Shown here one piece after another: positions 26,617 through 35,734 of a stretch of DNA of 64,000 nucleotides (within the stretch, counting starts at the first letter, position 1; every line of letters starts with the position of its first letter). The DNA is from Paenirhizobium naphthalenivorans (GTDB taxonomy: Bacteria; Pseudomonadota; Alphaproteobacteria; Rhizobiales; Rhizobiaceae). The position numbers and the translations under genes are program-made. The stretch covers positions 1 to 64,000 of the forward strand of contig NZ_BJZP01000012.1 of the NCBI RefSeq assembly GCF_007992095.1, written 5' to 3'. The notes below the pieces were generated by a model that saw nothing but the letters and a program-made list of their open reading frames with translations, did no database searches and was not told the origin of the DNA.

Positions 26617-27903
26617 TTACAGTGCCGATAGTTCCGCTTCGTAGCGAAATGTGGCCGCTCCCTGAGTGCGAGGCGAGAGATAGGGCGAGGGCGTAAGAAT
26701 GCGCTCAATCATTTCACGCGCCCCGCTTTCGATCGCTTGCTTGCCTATAAAGCCGCCGCGCACCTGAACGGTGGCGATCAGGGCGCGGGCCAGGGCGTCG
26801 GGCATGTCTGCTTCAGGGACCTGAGGCCTCGTCCAGAAAGACGCCAGGGTTCCTTGGTGCGTCAGACCGGGAATGTCGTAGATCGAGGCGCCAAGACTGA
26901 TCACCGGTTTTCTGGCCAGCAGACCCGTCAGTCCGACGGTGGAGTTCACTGTGACGACACCCTCTGCGCGCGCGATCAGCCGATCGAGATCACCGCCGTC
27001 GAGCAGGTCGACCCGGTCGGCGACGCCCTGTGCCTGCGCCATGCTGGCGATCCTCCGCCGCCAGTCGCTCAAGCCGTTGTCGATCGGATGCGTCTTGAAC
27101 AGCAGGCGAGCGTCTGCTGGCGCATGCCGGGCGAATGAGCGAATGACGGCCTCGACAAGCCGGAAAAGGTCGCCGATCGGCGCATGGATGCGGATCTGGT
27201 AATCGCCCGGCAGTTGCAGCGGAAACAGGAAGAAGCGGGGTCCTGTCGCTGGCGGCGGCGGCAGATATCGGCTTTCGATCGTCGTTGCTTGGCGGCGGCG
27301 TCGTCGTGCAGTCAGGCCCTTGCCGATCCAGCCGGCATATTCGACGGCTGGATGCACCGGCCCATGGGTTCGGTAGTTCGGGTGCAGAAGCCAGCCGAAC
27401 AGGACGTTCGGTACGTGGAAGGCCAGATCCAGCAGGGCATAGGCCAGAAAGCTCGACCGGAAGTGTCCGTTGAGATCAGCAGGTGGCGCATTGGCGGCGA
27501 TTGCGCGGACGGTCTCAGCATTGCGGGGAAAGCGGGAACGGCCGGACATGCCGTCCGGCTCGATCGTCAGCCAGTCAGGCCTGAGATAGCCATGTTCGAA
27601 GACGTGTACGCGAATGCCAAGCTTGCGGGCGGTATCGATCGCTGCGGCATGCTTTGGCCGACCGTCGCCGAGCATCAGTATGTCAGTTATTCCCTTGTCG
27701 CTACAATAGCGTTCGAAAAACTGCGGCCAATCGACGTCCCTGCCCGTGAACCAGGTGGCGCGGCGCGGCCACCAGTACATGGCATCGCCGAGACAGAAGT
27801 TGATTTTGTGAACCGTAATACCGCGCCCTTCCGCTGCCGAGGCAAAGCCTCTCAAAAAAGGAGAGGCTGGCCCTTGGAGGATCAGCAAGACGAAAGGTTG
27901 CAT
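26617..27903 (-). CDS. KpsS/LipB-like capsule biosynthesis protein, paralog A
   Basis: The 428-residue protein starts MQPFVLLILQGPASPFLRGF and carries KpsS-family landmarks: HGYLRPDWLTIE (about 121-132), FPLQLPGDYQIRIHAP (about 232-247), FKTHPIDNG, VTVNSTVGL (near 325) and YDIPGLTHQGTLASFW. KpsS in E. coli is a Kdo transferase that starts the poly-Kdo linker on the lipid acceptor of the capsule; the same role is inferred here. It is closely related to the gene at 28037-29329, and the two lie head to head. No clear ribosome-binding site is seen; a GTG nine bases upstream is an alternative start. Confidence 0.88.
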   Translation of the reverse strand: MQPFVLLILQGPASPFLRGFASAAEGRGITVHKINFCLGDAMYWWPRRATWFTGRDVDWPQFFERYCSDKGITDILMLGDGRPKHAAAIDTARKLGIRVHVFEHGYLRPDWLTIEPDGMSGRSRFPRNAETVRAIAANAPPADLNGHFRSSFLAYALLDLAFHVPNVLFGWLLHPNYRTHGPVHPAVEYAGWIGKGLTARRRRRQATTIESRYLPPPPATGPRFFLFPLQLPGDYQIRIHAPIGDLFRLVEAVIRSFARHAPADARLLFKTHPIDNGLSDWRRRIASMAQAQGVADRVDLLDGGDLDRLIARAEGVVTVNSTVGLTGLLARKPVISLGASIYDIPGLTHQGTLASFWTRPQVPEADMPDALARALIATVQVRGGFIGKQAIESGAREMIERILTPSPYLSPRTQGAATFRYEAELSAL

Positions 27904-28036
27904 GACGGTCACTGGCGGTCTTGTTCATCGGATGGTCGCCACTTATAGTCGCGGCCGATCCTCAGGTAAAATGTTTGTGATGTTGAAAATGGTTCGGAAT
28001 GCCCTCCTCTGTCTCTAGTCTGTGGTGCGTCCTTTG

Positions 28037-29329
28037 ATGCCGTCGTCCGGGACGCGATCCTCGATCCTTTTTCTTCAGGGGCCGCCCTCCACATTCTGGC
28101 GGCAACTTGCCGACGCCTTCGAGGCGGCCGGGGTGCCCACCCATCGCGTCAATTTTTCGCTGGGCGATCAGCTTTATTGGCGTAAGCGCGGGGCTCTCAA
28201 CTACCGTGGATCACTCAAGCGCTGGGCGGCCTATCTTGAGGCATTGATCGAGCGGGAGGGTATCACCGACATTCTCTATTACGCTGATCAGTTGCCCTAT
28301 CACGCTGTCGCGCGTGAGGTTGGGCAACGACTCGGTGCGCGTTGTCATGCCATGGAATTTGGCTATCTGCGCCCGGACTGGATTACACTCGAGCGTAACG
28401 GGATGGGGCGCTTATCGCATTTCCCCAACGATCGCGAAGTTATCGCGGCCATTGCGGAAAAACTCCCTGCACCGGATCTGCACGTGCTCTATCCCCACAC
28501 TTTCGGTCAGGAAGCGTTTAACGAGGTCGTTTATAACCTGACCGCCTATTTCGGACGCCCATTTTTCCCGCTCTACCGCGACGACAAATACTACAGCGCG
28601 CTCGTTGACTATTTGCCATGGGTGGTGCGCGCGTTGCATCGCAAGGCGTATGCTCCCACCGACCTTTACGAAAAAGGGCATGTGCCCTTCCATATCCTGG
28701 CATTGCAATTGCAAAGCGATTACCAGATCCGCGCCAATTCGCCTTATCAGCACCTCAGTGAAATGCTGGAGGAGGTCATCGGATCCTTTGCCAGACACGC
28801 GCCGAGTGAAACCTTCCTTGTGGTCAAGCAGCATCCGTTGGACAACGGTCTGGAACGTTGGGGCAGATGGGTCGAACGTATTGCGCATAGGCATGATGTC
28901 GCCAGTCGCGTGATCTTCATTGAACAGGGCAATCTTGCGGCTATGCTGAAGACGGCCTTGGGTGTCGTCGTGGTGAACTCCACCGTCGGTTTGCACAGTC
29001 TCAGGGCGCGTGTGCCGACGATGGCCCTCGGCTGTGCCGTCTTTGACATACCCGGCCTTACCCACCAGGGCAGCCTCGACAGCTTCTGGGCCAGGCCGGA
29101 ACCCGTCGATAAGGCGCTGCTGAAGTGTTTCATCAAGGCACTGGCGGCGACGATCCAGGTCAAGGGGAATTTCTACCATCAGGAAGGCCGCAAGGTTGCC
29201 ATCGCGGAGATCGTTCGGCGTCTTCTGAGCGAGCAAGTCAATCAGCCGGGTGCCTTTGCTGATCCGCCTCCACGCTGGTCCTCGCCGAAGGCCAATCCGC
29301 GGCATATCGGCAACACCGGCAGCAGATAG
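28037..29329 (+). CDS. KpsS/LipB-like capsule biosynthesis protein, paralog B
   Basis: The 430-residue protein starts MPSSGTRSSILFLQGPPSTF and has the same blocks as its divergent neighbour: EFGYLRPDWITLE, LALQLQSDYQIRANSPYQ, VKQHPLDNG, VVVNSTVGL and FDIPGLTHQGSLDSFW. By family it should transfer Kdo in building the capsule linker and probably works at the cytoplasmic face before export. It may correspond to RkpJ of Sinorhizobium. A GTG 15 bases upstream is an alternative start. The Wza-like lipoprotein gene follows on the same strand after 127 nt. Confidence 0.88.
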   Translation: MPSSGTRSSILFLQGPPSTFWRQLADAFEAAGVPTHRVNFSLGDQLYWRKRGALNYRGSLKRWAAYLEALIEREGITDILYYADQLPYHAVAREVGQRLGARCHAMEFGYLRPDWITLERNGMGRLSHFPNDREVIAAIAEKLPAPDLHVLYPHTFGQEAFNEVVYNLTAYFGRPFFPLYRDDKYYSALVDYLPWVVRALHRKAYAPTDLYEKGHVPFHILALQLQSDYQIRANSPYQHLSEMLEEVIGSFARHAPSETFLVVKQHPLDNGLERWGRWVERIAHRHDVASRVIFIEQGNLAAMLKTALGVVVVNSTVGLHSLRARVPTMALGCAVFDIPGLTHQGSLDSFWARPEPVDKALLKCFIKALAATIQVKGNFYHQEGRKVAIAEIVRRLLSEQVNQPGAFADPPPRWSSPKANPRHIGNTGSR

Positions 29330-29456
29330 TGAATATGCCTATTGGTCAAATTTTAGCTTCCGTAAGCTATTATGGTTCTACATCTGGCAGTCCGGCTTTT
29401 TCCCGTGCTATGGGACATCAGCTGAGCCAGATTTTCTTGCAGTCGGGAGTGCCAAT

Positions 29457-30626
29457 TTGAAGCGGTTTGTTGTTGTCATGGTTTGCGCGGGCTTGGCGGG
29501 CTGCGAAGCTGTTCCAGGTGCGGGTCCGTTGGCTTCCGAGATCAATGGGCAGGCCGGTAAGTCTTTCTCCGATGTTCATCGTCCCAATGCGGCTGTCTTC
29601 GAGGTTGTCGATGTCAATGCCCAGAGTGCACGTACCATCGCGGACTTTTCCGTGGGCATGCTGAAGCGCCGCTTCGGCATCGGCGGTGCGGCGCGCAATG
29701 TGGTGATCGGTGTCGGTGACCAGTTGCGTGTAACCATTTTCGAAGCCGGTGGCGACGGGCTTTTCTCTACGCAGGATTCGAAAAAAACCGATATCGATGT
29801 GATCGTCCAGCCGGACGGTAAGGCTGCGATTCCCTATGTTGGCCTGGTCCAGTTCAGTGGTAGAACGCTTGAGCAGGCGCGCCAGGCCGTACTGAAAGCG
29901 CTGGTCAACAAGGCAGTGGAACCTGATGTCATCATCAGCAGTGGCGGTACGTCTTCTCGTAATGTCACAGTCTCTGGTGCGGTCGGTAAGCCATCTATGG
30001 TGCCGCTTGGGCTTTCTGGCGAAACAATCATGGAAACCATCGCCAAGGCTGGTGGTCCCGCGAAGCAGCCTTACGAATCTTATGTAACGCTGACGCGTGG
30101 CAGAAAGACCGGCACAGTTCTTCTGCAATCGATCATCGAAAACCCGTCGGAAAATGTATTCGTCGAGCCGAAGGATCAGATTTTCGTTACCTACGATCCG
30201 CGCACGTTCACGGCGCTCGGGGAGGTCTGGAAGAACGGCCGCATTCCGTTCGGCTCCAACGACGTTAACCTGCTCGAAGCGATCGCGCTGGCAGGCGGCG
30301 GCTCGGACGAGCGGATCGACGCCAAGGGCTATTTCGTTTTCCGCTACGAAGAACCGGAGATCGTCTCCGACCTTCTGTCACCGGAACGCTTCCACGAACT
30401 GCTGGCGAAAGGCATGAAGCCGAACAAGGAAGGCCGCTACCCGATCGTCTATCGCTTCGACATGTCTGTTGCCGACAGCCTGATCGTGGGGCAGACATTC
30501 CCCGTCAAGGCCCGCGACGTGATTTACGCCTCTCGCCATCCGGCCGTCGATATCGCCAAGTTTGTGCGTATGATTTCGGCTCCGCTTTCCGCTGCGCGTA
30601 CCGGTCAGATCATCGCCAATCAATAG
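29457..30626 (+). CDS. Wza/KpsD-type polysaccharide export outer-membrane lipoprotein
   Basis: The 389-residue protein has a lipoprotein signal MKRFVVVMVCAGLAGC (lipobox LAGC, Cys16). A polysaccharide export sensing domain follows (GVGDQLRVTIFEAGGDG; VQPDGKAAIPYVGLVQFSGRTLEQAR), then two SLBB-like beta-grasp repeats (VSGAVGKPSMVPL and ALGEVWKNGRIPF). It would form the outer-membrane exit for the capsule with the KpsE-like adaptor. The start is TTG: GGGAG lies seven bases upstream and the signal peptide begins exactly there. Longer upstream frames lack a signal. A strong terminator follows. Confidence 0.92.
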   Translation: MKRFVVVMVCAGLAGCEAVPGAGPLASEINGQAGKSFSDVHRPNAAVFEVVDVNAQSARTIADFSVGMLKRRFGIGGAARNVVIGVGDQLRVTIFEAGGDGLFSTQDSKKTDIDVIVQPDGKAAIPYVGLVQFSGRTLEQARQAVLKALVNKAVEPDVIISSGGTSSRNVTVSGAVGKPSMVPLGLSGETIMETIAKAGGPAKQPYESYVTLTRGRKTGTVLLQSIIENPSENVFVEPKDQIFVTYDPRTFTALGEVWKNGRIPFGSNDVNLLEAIALAGGGSDERIDAKGYFVFRYEEPEIVSDLLSPERFHELLAKGMKPNKEGRYPIVYRFDMSVADSLIVGQTFPVKARDVIYASRHPAVDIAKFVRMISAPLSAARTGQIIANQ

Positions 30627-30664
30627 ACCTTCACTCAGGGGCGGACTTTATCTGCAAGCAACAA

Positions 30665-30697
30665 AAAACCCGCCGGATGACCGGCGGGTTTTGTTTT
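30665..30697. terminator. Bidirectional terminator between the Wza-like and BI-1 genes
   Basis: A CCCGCCGG / CCGGCGGG stem extended by AAAA/TTTT, ATGA loop, with a T run on the plus strand and a TTTTTTG on the minus strand. Confidence 0.88.
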
Positions 30698-30745
30698 TAT
30701 TGGACAAGACGGAACGAAGGCCGCCCGCGTCTTCTAAATTCCCTG

Positions 30746-31489
30746 TTAGTCGCGATTGCCGAGGAAACGCAGCAGGAACAGGAACAGATTGATAAAGTCG
30801 AGGTACAGTCGCAGTGCGCCCATGATCGCTTTGCGACCGGCAATATCTCCGCCATCGCCTTCGTAATAAGTCTCCTTAATGCTCTGCGTATCGTAGGCTG
30901 TCAGGCCGGCAAACAGCAGGACACCGATCACGGAGATGGCGAAATCGAGCGCCGAGGAGGCCAGAAAGATATTGACCAGCGACGCGATGATCAGACCGAA
31001 AAGGCCCATGATCAGGAAAGAGCCCATGGCCGACAGGTCACGCTTGGTCGTGTAACCATAGAGCGAAAGGGCGCCGAAGGAAGCGGCCGTTACGAAGAAG
31101 GTCTGCACGATGCTCGCGCCGGTGTAGACCATGAAGATCGATGACAGCGATAGGCCCATCAGCGCAGCATAGACCCAGAAGGTCGTTTGCGCGGCGGAAA
31201 CGCTCATCGTGTGGATCTTGAAGCTCAGGAAGAACACGAGCGCCACCGGAGCAAAAATGACCACCCACTTCAACGGGCTCAGATAGATGGCTTGGCCGAA
31301 GGCCGTCAGCTGGCCGTCGCTGATCGCCATCTGTGCCGTGACGAATGCAGCAATACCCGTGATCGCGAGACCGAGTGCCATCAGGTTGTAGACCTTCAGC
31401 ATATAGGTGCGCAGGCCCTCATCGATCATCGCCGCCGACTGGGCGCCAGTCTGGCCCGTTCGACTTTGGTAGTTGCGGAGTTCAGACAT
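30746..31489 (-). CDS. Bax inhibitor-1 / YccA-family membrane protein
   Basis: The 247-residue protein has seven predicted membrane spans after a short cytoplasmic N-terminus (MSELRNYQSRTGQTG). The family signatures GLSLSSIFMVYTGASIVQTFF and AGLTAYDTQSIKETYYEG (near residue 200) are present, and it ends LYLDFINLFLFLLRFLG as BI-1 proteins do. Bacterial members such as YetJ are pH-sensitive calcium-leak channels, while YccA interacts with FtsH; which applies here is not known. AGAGGA precedes the ATG. It is monocistronic by appearance. Confidence 0.93.
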   Translation of the reverse strand: MSELRNYQSRTGQTGAQSAAMIDEGLRTYMLKVYNLMALGLAITGIAAFVTAQMAISDGQLTAFGQAIYLSPLKWVVIFAPVALVFFLSFKIHTMSVSAAQTTFWVYAALMGLSLSSIFMVYTGASIVQTFFVTAASFGALSLYGYTTKRDLSAMGSFLIMGLFGLIIASLVNIFLASSALDFAISVIGVLLFAGLTAYDTQSIKETYYEGDGGDIAGRKAIMGALRLYLDFINLFLFLLRFLGNRD

Positions 31490-31678
31490 TGTATCCTCTC
31501 TTCAAGCTCCGAAATGGTTACGGTGTCGGGCTTCATGCCCAGGCGCCGCTGCGAAGCTTCAGCATGCCTATGGCCAATATGAGGTTTCGGGGACTGCCCC
31601 ACAAGACCTGAGTTCCTCAAATTGGCGTTATCACTAATCCGTCGCTCCAAAATGTTGGAAGCACCCAGACGGCTGGAG

Positions 31679-34225
31679 CTAAAGTTCCCTCAACACTGGC
31701 GCCGCCTTCTGCCCGAGAATGCGCCAAGTTCCTGCAAGCCCGATGCCGATGGTGGTGATCAGCGACAAGAGAATGGTCGTGAGCGCGACATCGGGCAGGA
31801 AGGCGGATGGCAGGCGCATGATCTGGCTGAGCACGAACCAGGCGATGCCGCCGCCGGCGACAAGGGCAAAGCAGGCTGTCGCGGCGCCTAAGAGGGAATA
31901 TTCGTAGGTGAAGGCACGGATCAGCATGGCGCGCGTGGCACCCAGCGTCTTCAATACAACCGCGTCATGGGTGCGGGCGCGGTTGCCGGCGGCAAGCGCA
32001 CCGGAGAGCACCAGGATCGAGGCGATCAGGGCAATTGCCGCCGCGGCACGGATGGCTGTCGCCAGCTGCCCGACCAACCGGTCGACCACATCGAGCGCAT
32101 CCTTAACACGTACGCTGGTGATCGTCGGATAGGCTCGGGTCACGGCCTTGAGAATGGCGGCTTCTTCGCTGGCGCTTGCCTGTGTGTCGGTCAAGGTCGC
32201 AAGCCAGGCGTGCGGTGCGCCGGCAAAAGTATTCGGTGAGAAAACCATGACGAAGTTGATTGACAGGCTTTCCCACTCGACCTTGCGGAAATTGGCAATC
32301 TTCGCAGTGATATTTCGGCCGAGAACATTGACTGTCACCGAGTCACCGATCTTCAACCCGAGTTCACGGGCCTCCGCCGCCGAAAAGGAGACGAGCGGCT
32401 CGCCGGTGTAGTTCGCCGGCCACCATACCCCCTCGACGATGGAGGCATTTTCCGGGACGCCCTCGGAATAGGTGATGCCTCGGTCGCCCCGCAGCACCCA
32501 GCGCCCTTCCGGTGGCACATCCATCTTGGCAACGTCCGTTCCGTTGAAGGCGAGGATACGCCCGCGCAGCATGGGAACCTCGACCAGCTTGCCGTTCGGC
32601 GCTTCGCGTTGAAGAATGGAGCGGAAGCCATCGATGTCGGCCTTCTGAATGTCGATGAAGAAGAAGTTGGGCGCGCGCTCTGGCAGGTTGGCGCCCAGTT
32701 CGCGCCGCAGGTTTCCGTCGATCAGGGCCAGTGCCACGAGCAGGCTGAGCCCCAGCCCGAGCGAGAGCGTCACGGCCGGGGTCAAGGCGCCGGGGCGATG
32801 GATATTGCCGATCGCCAGCCGAAGTGCTGCGGACGGCACGCGTGGGCTGTGCTTCGCGAGATAGGCGATCCCCAATGCGACAAGGCGGAGCAGGACGAAG
32901 CCCGCTGCCATCGCGATGAGGAAGATCGTCGCGATGCGGCGGTCTTCCGAGCTGAAGATCGCCAGCGCCGCCAGGGCGGCGAGTGCAAGGGCCGTTGCGG
33001 TCAGGTAGGGCCAGGAGGGCAAGCCACGACGTTCGAAACCCTGTTCGCGGAACAGGGCAGTTGCCGGGACCTGGCGGGAATAGCCGAGCGGAATGATGGC
33101 GAAGGCAAGTGTCACCAGCATGCCGAAGACGGCCGCGAGCAGAAGAGCACCCGGATAAAGCGTCGGTGCGGTCGAGATCGGCAAAAAGCCGGCGAGGTAG
33201 TGGGCGGCCACGAGGGGGGCGACTGCACCCAACGCGAGGCCGGTAAGGATACCGATCAGCGCGACCATGGCGATCTGGAAAAGGTAAACCATGGCGACCA
33301 CCGACGCCGGCGCGCCAAGACATTTGAGCGTGGCGATGACAGTGCGCTTGGAATCGAGAAAAGCGCGCACCGCATTCGCCACGCCGACGCCGCCGACGAC
33401 CAGCGATGTCAGGCCGACAAGGGTAAGAAATTGTGAGAAGCGCTCGATGTTCTCGGTCAGCGACGGCGCGGCGCGATCGCTGGTGCGGATCGACCAACCG
33501 GCATTCGGCATCTCGCCCTGCGCTTTCTGACGGATCGCCTCCGGGGTCATCACAGCGGCACTGAGCCGGATCTTGTAGGCATGTTCGACCAGGCTCCCAG
33601 TTTCGACCAATCCACTCGCTTTGAGACCTTCCAGGCTGGTCAGCAGACGTGGCGCAAAGCCGAAACCGTCGGATATGGCGTCGGGTTCGGTGACGATCCT
33701 GGCGGTAATGACAAAGCGTGCCTTGCCGATCAGGACCTCGTCGCCGACAGAAAGCCCAAGCCGCTCAAGCAGGAGCGGGGCCGCGACGGCGCCGAAGCGC
33801 CCGTCTTGCGTCGCGATCAGTTCGGAGAGCGGGCGGGCGGGGTCGGCGGTGAATGTGCCGTACAGCGGGTAGGCGCCATCGACAGCCTTTACTTCAACCA
33901 GCGACTGGTCGGATGCGTCGGGTAGGCGCGCCATGGAGCGCAGCACGGTCGAAACGGCGACATCGCCCAAGCTGCCCAGAAAGTGCATCTCCTGCGGGCT
34001 GGCCTCGCGATTGTTCAACTCGAAGCGGACGTCGCCGGCGAGCAGGGTGCGGCCTTCGGAGGCGATCGATCCGGTGATCGCGGTGGCAACGGAATTGACT
34101 GCGGCGATCGCTCCGGTTCCGAGCGCGATGCAGGCGAGAAAAATATAGAAACCCTTCAGTCCGCCGCGCAGCTCACGTCGCGCGATGCGGAAGGCTATCG
34201 CGACCCTGTTGGTAAAGCGCATCAT
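31679..34225 (-). CDS. YbbP-like ABC transporter permease (FtsX/MacB type)
   Basis: The 848-residue permease has an N-terminal span (about 22-45), a large periplasmic domain, and FtsX-type membrane domains (about residues 265-420 and 725-845), with further hydrophobic spans between. The ends share the FtsX fold pattern (VGGVGVANAVRAFLDSKRTVI; ARTHDAVVLKTLGATRAMLIR), so it is a tandem fused permease like E. coli YbbP. The substrate is probably a lipid or lipoprotein-like molecule but unproven. It overlaps its ATPase gene by four bases, and the divergent neighbour is tesA, the same association as in E. coli (tesA-ybbA-ybbP). Confidence 0.92.
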   Translation of the reverse strand: MMRFTNRVAIAFRIARRELRGGLKGFYIFLACIALGTGAIAAVNSVATAITGSIASEGRTLLAGDVRFELNNREASPQEMHFLGSLGDVAVSTVLRSMARLPDASDQSLVEVKAVDGAYPLYGTFTADPARPLSELIATQDGRFGAVAAPLLLERLGLSVGDEVLIGKARFVITARIVTEPDAISDGFGFAPRLLTSLEGLKASGLVETGSLVEHAYKIRLSAAVMTPEAIRQKAQGEMPNAGWSIRTSDRAAPSLTENIERFSQFLTLVGLTSLVVGGVGVANAVRAFLDSKRTVIATLKCLGAPASVVAMVYLFQIAMVALIGILTGLALGAVAPLVAAHYLAGFLPISTAPTLYPGALLLAAVFGMLVTLAFAIIPLGYSRQVPATALFREQGFERRGLPSWPYLTATALALAALAALAIFSSEDRRIATIFLIAMAAGFVLLRLVALGIAYLAKHSPRVPSAALRLAIGNIHRPGALTPAVTLSLGLGLSLLVALALIDGNLRRELGANLPERAPNFFFIDIQKADIDGFRSILQREAPNGKLVEVPMLRGRILAFNGTDVAKMDVPPEGRWVLRGDRGITYSEGVPENASIVEGVWWPANYTGEPLVSFSAAEARELGLKIGDSVTVNVLGRNITAKIANFRKVEWESLSINFVMVFSPNTFAGAPHAWLATLTDTQASASEEAAILKAVTRAYPTITSVRVKDALDVVDRLVGQLATAIRAAAAIALIASILVLSGALAAGNRARTHDAVVLKTLGATRAMLIRAFTYEYSLLGAATACFALVAGGGIAWFVLSQIMRLPSAFLPDVALTTILLSLITTIGIGLAGTWRILGQKAAPVLREL

Positions 34226-34935
34226 GCCGTCTGGGTTTCCGCAGGCCGATTGATCGTGGCCGCATCCGAAGCCACCTGGCCCGAGGCGACCCGCACCTGC
34301 CGCGAGCAGCGCGCTGCCAGTGCAAGGTCATGGGTGACGAGCACCAGCGTCATGCCGCGTTCGGCCTGTTGGGCGAACAGCAGATCGGCGATCTGTTGAC
34401 CGGTTTCAGTGTCGAGATTTCCGGTCGGCTCGTCGGCGATCAGGACGGCTGGCGAGGGGGCGAGCGCACGGGCGATCGCGACGCGCTGTTGCTCACCGCC
34501 GGAGAGTTGGCCGGGATAATGACCGAGTCGCTCGCCCAGACCGACGGCCTCCAGTTCGCGCCGGGCAATGTCAAATGGGTTGCGGACATTGGCAAGTTCA
34601 AGCGGAATGGCGACGTTCTCGAGCGCGGTCATATTGGCGATCAAGTGGAATGACTGGAAAACGATGCCGATGTTCTTGCCGCGAAAATCGGCGAGTGCAT
34701 CTTCGCCAAGTTCGTGCAAACGCGCTCCGTTGACATTGATCTCGCCACTGTCGAGGCGCTCGAGGCCGGCAAGAACCATCAGCAGCGTCGACTTGCCCGA
34801 ACCGGACGGGCCGACAATGCCGACTGCCTCGCCCTCGTCGATGATCAGGTCTATGCCCTTGAGCACATGCACGGACGCGGCCGCACTACCCAGCGTCAAG
34901 TCGGCCTTCTTCAGTTCGATGATGGTTTTTCTCAC
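34222..34935 (-). CDS. YbbA-like ABC transporter ATPase (LolD/MacB type)
   Basis: The 237-residue ATPase has Walker [10 protein letters not shown], signature [15 protein letters not shown], Walker [13 protein letters not shown] and the H-loop VTHD. The TGNLD form is typical of LolD/FtsE/MacB-type ATPases that drive FtsX permeases by mechanotransmission. I chose a GTG start ([13 protein letters not shown]) because GAGGA lies five bases upstream; a longer frame upstream adds an unlikely Arg-rich leader. The stop overlaps the permease start (ATGA). Confidence 0.93.
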   Translation of the reverse strand: MRKTIIELKKADLTLGSAAASVHVLKGIDLIIDEGEAVGIVGPSGSGKSTLLMVLAGLERLDSGEINVNGARLHELGEDALADFRGKNIGIVFQSFHLIANMTALENVAIPLELANVRNPFDIARRELEAVGLGERLGHYPGQLSGGEQQRVAIARALAPSPAVLIADEPTGNLDTETGQQIADLLFAQQAERGMTLVLVTHDLALAARCSRQVRVASGQVASDAATINRPAETQTA

Positions 34936-35020
34936 GCGTCCTCGTCCTATATATCTGAATATCTGACGCGAAGAAGAGTTCGCGCGCCGTTGCCGCACAT
35001 GCCAACTTAGGAAAGCCCCG

Positions 35021-35668
35021 ATGAGATTTAAAGCGATGCTCCTTCATTTCGCCGTGATCGTCGGTGGGCTCTTTACGTTCGGCCTGGCTGCAGCTGCGGA
35101 ACCCGTGCAACTGGTTGGCTTCGGCGACAGTCTGATGGCTGGCTATCAGCTTCCGGCGGAGCAATCGCTCACGGCCCAATTGGAAAATGCGCTTGTCGCC
35201 AAGACTGTCGAGGTCAGGATCGCCAATGCCGGTGTTTCCGGCGATACGAGCGCCGGGGGGGTGGCCCGGGTTGATTGGTCGGTGCCAGAGGGAACGGACG
35301 GCGTGATCCTGGAACTTGGCGCGAACGACGCCTTGCGCGGTATTCCCCCGGAGGAAACGGCTAAGAATCTTGAGGCCATCGTCGGTCGGCTGAAGGAACG
35401 CGGCATCGCCGTTCTTCTGGTGGGCATGTTGGCGCCGCCGAATATGGGGGCGGACTATGGCGAGCGCTTCAACCGGATCTACCCGCAACTGGCGGCAAAA
35501 TACGGTCTCGCCCTCTATCCGTTCATCCTCGACGGCGTCGTGAATCGTTCGGAATTGCAGCTGGAGGACGGGATGCATCCCAACGAAAAGGGCATCGCCC
35601 TCATGGTCGAGCGCATGCTGCCGGTCGTGCGGGACTTCGTGAAGACCATCGAAGGCACGCCGAATTAG
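35021..35668 (+). CDS. tesA: Periplasmic GDSL esterase / acyl-CoA thioesterase I (TesA-like)
   Basis: The 215-residue SGNH hydrolase has a signal peptide (cleavage probably after AAA, residue about 26). Motif I is GFGDSLMAG with catalytic Ser37, the glycine of block II is in NAGVSGDTSAGG, block III is GANDALRG and block V is DGMHPNEKG with the catalytic Asp/His. E. coli TesA is an arylesterase, thioesterase and lysophospholipase in the periplasm. AGGAAAG precedes the ATG. It is divergent from the YbbA/YbbP-like transporter with 85 nt between starts, as in other proteobacteria. Confidence 0.93.
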   Translation: MRFKAMLLHFAVIVGGLFTFGLAAAAEPVQLVGFGDSLMAGYQLPAEQSLTAQLENALVAKTVEVRIANAGVSGDTSAGGVARVDWSVPEGTDGVILELGANDALRGIPPEETAKNLEAIVGRLKERGIAVLLVGMLAPPNMGADYGERFNRIYPQLAAKYGLALYPFILDGVVNRSELQLEDGMHPNEKGIALMVERMLPVVRDFVKTIEGTPN

Positions 35669-35734
35669 GGGCTTGCGTCTTCAGGGATTGCGTGATTCGC
35701 TGTGAGCATCTGCAAAAGATTCGGGGAGCTCGCG

